DNA of 64,000 bases from Terriglobia bacterium (GTDB lineage: Bacteria; Pseudomonadota; Alphaproteobacteria; Acetobacterales; Acetobacteraceae). Under the pieces are notes generated by a model. That model saw nothing but the letters and a program-made list of their open reading frames with translations. It was not told the DNA's origin and did not search any database. Shown here piece by piece: positions 61,061 to 64,000 of the stretch; the first letter of the stretch is position 1, and each line of letters starts with the position of its first letter. A program made the position numbers and the translations under genes. The stretch covers positions 1 to 64,000 of the forward strand of contig JAIMBF010000005.1 of the NCBI GenBank assembly GCA_023511585.1, written 5' to 3'.

Positions 61061-63058
61061 ATGTTTCGTAAAATCTTGATTGCCAATCGCGGCGAAATCG
61101 CAGTGCGCATCATCCGCACGGCGCGTAAGCTCGGCATCTCGCCGATTGCCGTTTATTCCGACGCGGACGCGAAAGCCCAACATGTGGCCTTGGCCGATGC
61201 GGCGTATCGGATTGGACCTGCTCCTTCCCGCGAAAGCTATTTGAATATTGCCGCCGTTCTTGATGCCGCGCGCCGATCCGGAGCGGAAGCCATCCACCCC
61301 GGATACGGCTTTCTCTCCGAAAATCCCGATTTTGCAGAAGCCTGCGTTGCGGCCGGCATTGTGTTTATCGGTCCTCCGGCTGCAGCGATCCGTGCGATGG
61401 GTTCAAAAGCCGCTGCCAAAGAGCTGATGAGAAAGGCAGGCGTGCCGTTGATTCCGGGCTATCACGGCGAAGCCCAGGACACCAAGAGCTTGGCGGCTGA
61501 GGCGGCGCGGCTTCGTTACCCGATTATGATCAAAGCCTCTGCCGGCGGCGGCGGCAAAGGCATGCGGCTGGTGGAACGGGCCGAGGAATTTGAGGCGGCA
61601 TTGGCCGGCGCCAAACGGGAAGCCTTAGCGGCGTTCGGCGACGATACCGTTCTTTTGGAGAAATATTTGCCGCACGCCCGGCATGTTGAAGTGCAGATAT
61701 TCTCCGACACATACGGCAATGCCGTCTATCTCTTCGAACGCGATTGTTCGATCCAGCGGCGACATCAGAAAATTATCGAGGAAGCGCCGGCCCCGGGTGT
61801 GGGCCCTTCCGATCGACGCGCCATGGGTGAAGCAGCCGTCGCCGCCGCACGAGCGGTTGGCTATGTCGGTGCCGGTACCGTGGAGTTTCTCCGCGCCGAT
61901 AGTGAATTTTACTTTATGGAGATGAATACCCGCTTACAGGTCGAACACCCTGTCACCGAAATGATCACGGGGCAGGATTTGGTGGAATGGCAGTTGCGGG
62001 TCGCTGCCGGGGAAAAACTGCCGCTGCAACAAGAAGAATTGCGTTGCTCGGGGCACGCGATTGAGGCACGTATTTATGCTGAAGATCCTGCGCGCGATTT
62101 TCTGCCGTCCATCGGCACCATTACGCATCTCCGTCTGCCCGAACCGAGTCCCGCAGTGCGGGTGGACTGCGGCGTGCGAGCCGGCGATGCCGTGCGGGTA
62201 GAGTATGATCCGATGATTGCCAAACTGATTGTGCATGGCGAGACGCGCGCCGCGGCACTGAGACGTTTGGCAACGGCTTTGGCGCAGTGCGAAGTTGCCG
62301 GTGTGGAAACCAATCTCGATTTGTTGCGCGCGATTGCCGAACATCCCGAGTTTGCCGAGGGCGGCGTCGATACGAACTTTCTGGAACGCCACCCGGAAAT
62401 GCTGCGCCCCGATGCGGAAATTCCGGAGTTTGCCATTGCGGCCATCGTTTTCCGGGAACTGGAAATGCGCAAAAAAATCGCCGCGGAAAACGCGCGGGCC
62501 AGGGAAGACCCTTATTCTCCTTGGGCCGAGACGGATGCGTGGGCGCTCAATCTGCCGAACTGCCATGAGATTGTCCTTGCCGGCCATGGAAAGGTTTACG
62601 AGGTGCGCGCATTTCCGCTGGAGGCGGGGCGATGGCGGCTTCAGATGGAAAGCGGTGAGCACATCGTCAGCGGCGAATGGGACGGGGGTTTGCTTCAGCT
62701 TTGCCTGGACGAAACGCAGCGCGTAGTCTCGATTGTGCAAGCAGGCGATGTCTATACGACCTTTTTCGACGGCAAACGCTATGCGCTTTCCCGCCGCGAT
62801 CCCTCTCGCCCGGAAGAAGGCGAGGCGGCCGGAGAGGACCGCGTCCGCGCGCCCATTCCGGGTTACGTGCGGCGCGTGTTTGCGGAGGAGGGGCAGCTTG
62901 TCGAGCGGGGAGCGGCGTTAGTGGTGCTGGAAGCGATGAAAATGGAACTGACCCTTACCGCGCCGATTGCCGGCCGGGTTGAGACGGTAGCGGTTGCGGT
63001 CGGGGAAATGGTGCAGGAGGGGCAGGACCTGGTCGCTCTTACCCCCGCGGCCGGTTAG
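61061..63058 (+). CDS. mccA: Methylcrotonyl-CoA carboxylase biotin-carboxylase (alpha) subunit
   Basis: This 665-residue protein has an N-terminal biotin carboxylase domain (KILIANRGEIAVRIIRTARKLGI, the ATP-grasp KASAGGGGKGMRLV, CSIQRRHQKIIEEAP, EMNTRLQVEHPVTEMITGQDLVEWQLRVAAGE) and a C-terminal biotinyl domain with the acceptor Lys627 in VLEAMKMELT. It provides carboxybiotin to MccB. It ends the ivd-mccB-mccA unit. Confidence 0.95.
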   Translation: MFRKILIANRGEIAVRIIRTARKLGISPIAVYSDADAKAQHVALADAAYRIGPAPSRESYLNIAAVLDAARRSGAEAIHPGYGFLSENPDFAEACVAAGIVFIGPPAAAIRAMGSKAAAKELMRKAGVPLIPGYHGEAQDTKSLAAEAARLRYPIMIKASAGGGGKGMRLVERAEEFEAALAGAKREALAAFGDDTVLLEKYLPHARHVEVQIFSDTYGNAVYLFERDCSIQRRHQKIIEEAPAPGVGPSDRRAMGEAAVAAARAVGYVGAGTVEFLRADSEFYFMEMNTRLQVEHPVTEMITGQDLVEWQLRVAAGEKLPLQQEELRCSGHAIEARIYAEDPARDFLPSIGTITHLRLPEPSPAVRVDCGVRAGDAVRVEYDPMIAKLIVHGETRAAALRRLATALAQCEVAGVETNLDLLRAIAEHPEFAEGGVDTNFLERHPEMLRPDAEIPEFAIAAIVFRELEMRKKIAAENARAREDPYSPWAETDAWALNLPNCHEIVLAGHGKVYEVRAFPLEAGRWRLQMESGEHIVSGEWDGGLLQLCLDETQRVVSIVQAGDVYTTFFDGKRYALSRRDPSRPEEGEAAGEDRVRAPIPGYVRRVFAEEGQLVERGAALVVLEAMKMELTLTAPIAGRVETVAVAVGEMVQEGQDLVALTPAAG

Positions 63059-63096
63059 GAAAATCAGCCCATCGTTTGCCATCGGCGGCGGTTTGC

Positions 63097-63127
63097 GGTA
63101 AAACCGGGCGTTAACCGGTTGTTTACC
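63097..63127 (+). terminator. Hairpin downstream of mccA
   Basis: GGTAAA (63097-63102) plus ACCGG (63103-63107) pairs with CCGGT (63115-63119) and TTTACC (63122-63127) around a 7-base loop and a 2-base bulge. There is no T-run. Its position 39 bases after the mccA stop is consistent with transcription termination of the leucine operon. Confidence 0.4.
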
Positions 63128-63128
63128 A

Positions 63129-63380
63129 ATGCGTATCACCATCATGCGCATGATTGCGCACAACGTTCTCGCCGGGTTCAGCACTCACGCCGCGGCAGGC
63201 AGTGCGGCGGCGACATCTCCTATACGCCCGATCCGGGATGAGAAAGCTGTTGCGCGCTCTTCACCCGCATCAACCCGCTCGACCGATCAACCGCCGCCGA
63301 CATTTCCCACCAAACCGCCAATTTCCGTGCAACCGGGGACGGTTCTCCCGCGGGGCTCATTGCTGGACCTTTCGGTCTGA
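63129..63380 (+). CDS. Possible small protein of unknown function
   Basis: This 83-residue frame begins MRITIMRMIAHNVL and ends PGTVLPRGSLLDLSV. The middle is Ala/Ser/Thr/Pro-rich and probably disordered. No ribosome site is visible. The ordered-looking ends and the tail RGSLLDLSV make it more likely coding than a random frame, but no family is recognised. Confidence 0.35.
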   Translation: MRITIMRMIAHNVLAGFSTHAAAGSAAATSPIRPIRDEKAVARSSPASTRSTDQPPPTFPTKPPISVQPGTVLPRGSLLDLSV

Positions 63381-63622
63381 GCACGCCGCGCAAGGCGGAA
63401 AAGCCTACGTGCGGTGACTTCGCAGGCAAAGGGTGCGGTTTCCAAAAAAGCGCGAGATTATAAAAGTTATAAACCGGCCGTCGTTTATCCGGCTTTCTCC
63501 TAGATTCGTTTGGGAGTAGTCCGAATTTCGCGAAAAGTCGAAGGCAGGCAAGGGGCGCCGTTGCCCTTTTTCAAAAAGCCGCCCGGGCCCGTTCCAAACC
63601 CCGTGCTTCGCCCAGAAATGAA

Positions 63623-63657
63623 AGCGGTTTCAGCGTAAGGCAAACACCGAAACCGCT
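63623..63657 (-). terminator. Inverted repeat downstream of the glycosyltransferase gene
   Basis: AGCGGTTTC (63623-63631) pairs with GAAACCGCT (63649-63657), a perfect 9-bp stem with a 17-base loop, 33 bases beyond the minus-strand stop. A T-rich TTTCATTTC follows in the minus-strand direction. Plausible terminator. Confidence 0.4.
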
Positions 63658-63689
63658 CCAAACAAGAGGCCGCGCCGGCGGCGTGCTCT

Positions 63690-64000
63690 TCAGGCGATAA
63701 CCCGCAACCGGGGCTGATGTTCCTCGGCGAGGAGCTCTTGGTAAAGAGCAACGTAGTCCTCGGCCATGCGGCGCGCGGTGAAACGCGCCTCAAAACGCCG
63801 GCGCACCTGGGCGCGATCAATCTCATCCAGCCGTGCAAGGGCGGCAACCGCGGATTGCTCATCATTGACGATGAAACCCGTGACGCCGTCTTCCATGACT
63901 TCGGGCACCGAGCCGCAATTGAACGCGATCACCGGGGTGCCGCAGGCCATTGCCTCGATCATCACCAAACCAAAAGGTTCCGGCCAATCAATAGGCATCA
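63690..64000 (-). CDS. Glycosyltransferase family 4 protein (3' part, cut by window edge)
   Basis: The visible part is 103 residues with the GT-B C-terminal donor-binding motif PEPFGLVMIEAMACGTPVIAFNCGSVPEVMEDGVTGFIV, the E-x7-E region of retaining GT4 enzymes, then a short C-terminal helix (ARRMAEDYVALYQELLAEE). The frame has no stop before the window edge, so the ATG at 63998 is internal and not the start. Nothing shows the acceptor; such enzymes build surface polysaccharides or glycolipids. Confidence 0.88.
   Translation of the reverse strand, partial: MPIDWPEPFGLVMIEAMACGTPVIAFNCGSVPEVMEDGVTGFIVNDEQSAVAALARLDEIDRAQVRRRFEARFTARRMAEDYVALYQELLAEEHQPRLRVIA

Larger units (their letters stand above)
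63059..63689. other. 631-bp right-end intergenic stretch with a possible small gene and two hairpins
   Basis: The stretch lies between mccA (plus) and the glycosyltransferase 3' end (minus). It holds a hairpin at 63097-63127, a small frame at 63129-63380 and an inverted repeat at 63623-63657. The middle part (about 63420-63520) is AT-richer (TTATAAAAGTTATAAACC) without a clear gene. No tRNA or insertion sequence was seen. Confidence 0.45.

Overview
The window reads as a chromosomal segment of a moderately GC-rich alphaproteobacterium, most likely of the Rhodospirillales / Acetobacteraceae type. This placement is inferred from gene content, not from a marker-gene comparison. Supporting features are the hemC-hemD-mitofilin-hemY block with a zinc-ribbon HemY, the ccmC-D-E-F-G-H-I cytochrome c maturation cluster, red-type (form IC) RuBisCO with CbbX, an NDUFA9-like reductase, and leucine/valine degradation modules. 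I saw no tRNA, rRNA, CRISPR array, insertion sequence or prophage. Almost all of the window is tightly packed, ordinary-looking genes.

Layout. 1-6504 (minus): the 5' part of a large secreted-type metalloprotease with beta-helix-like repeats, cut by the window edge, then an RND efflux pair (adaptor plus pump). 6905-12675: enoyl-CoA hydratase family protein, acyl-CoA synthetase, macrodomain hydrolase, EVE-domain protein, an outer-membrane barrel protein, OsmC and YciI proteins. 12765-18076: cytochrome c maturation operon ccmCDEFGHI. 18158-22026: Tat-type oxalate decarboxylase, a phasin, and a DUF3311/MctP-like monocarboxylate symporter pair. 22133-27642: a paralogue of the barrel protein, a Sel1-repeat protein, glucose-6-phosphate dehydrogenase and an RpfF-like (DSF synthase) crotonase. 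27785-39333: a flavin reductase and a 2-hydroxyacid dehydrogenase, then a complete Calvin-Benson-Bassham operon cbbF-P-T-A-L-S-X-rpe on the minus strand with divergent cbbR. 39418-47717: DUF2189 membrane protein, NDUFA9-like reductase and glutamate synthase gltD-gltB. 47748-54755: haem synthesis (hemC, hemD, mitofilin-like, hemY), divergent from tsaD-rlmJ-gpsA. 54781-63058: DUF3237 protein, isobutyryl-CoA dehydrogenase and 3-hydroxyisobutyrate dehydrogenase (valine), an unknown protein, then isovaleryl-CoA dehydrogenase and the two methylcrotonyl-CoA carboxylase subunits (leucine). The right end holds a 630-bp weakly coding stretch and the 3' part of a glycosyltransferase.

Together the genes describe an aerobic, c-type-cytochrome-containing mixotroph. 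It can fix CO2, take up small monocarboxylates, decarboxylate oxalate, store polyhydroxyalkanoate and degrade branched-chain amino acids. No clearly new defence or mobile system was found. The best leads are the terminator-like hairpin between cbbS and cbbX, the RpfF homologue with no Rpf sensor genes nearby, the paired barrel paralogues, and an RND pump whose canonical proton-relay residues are replaced.
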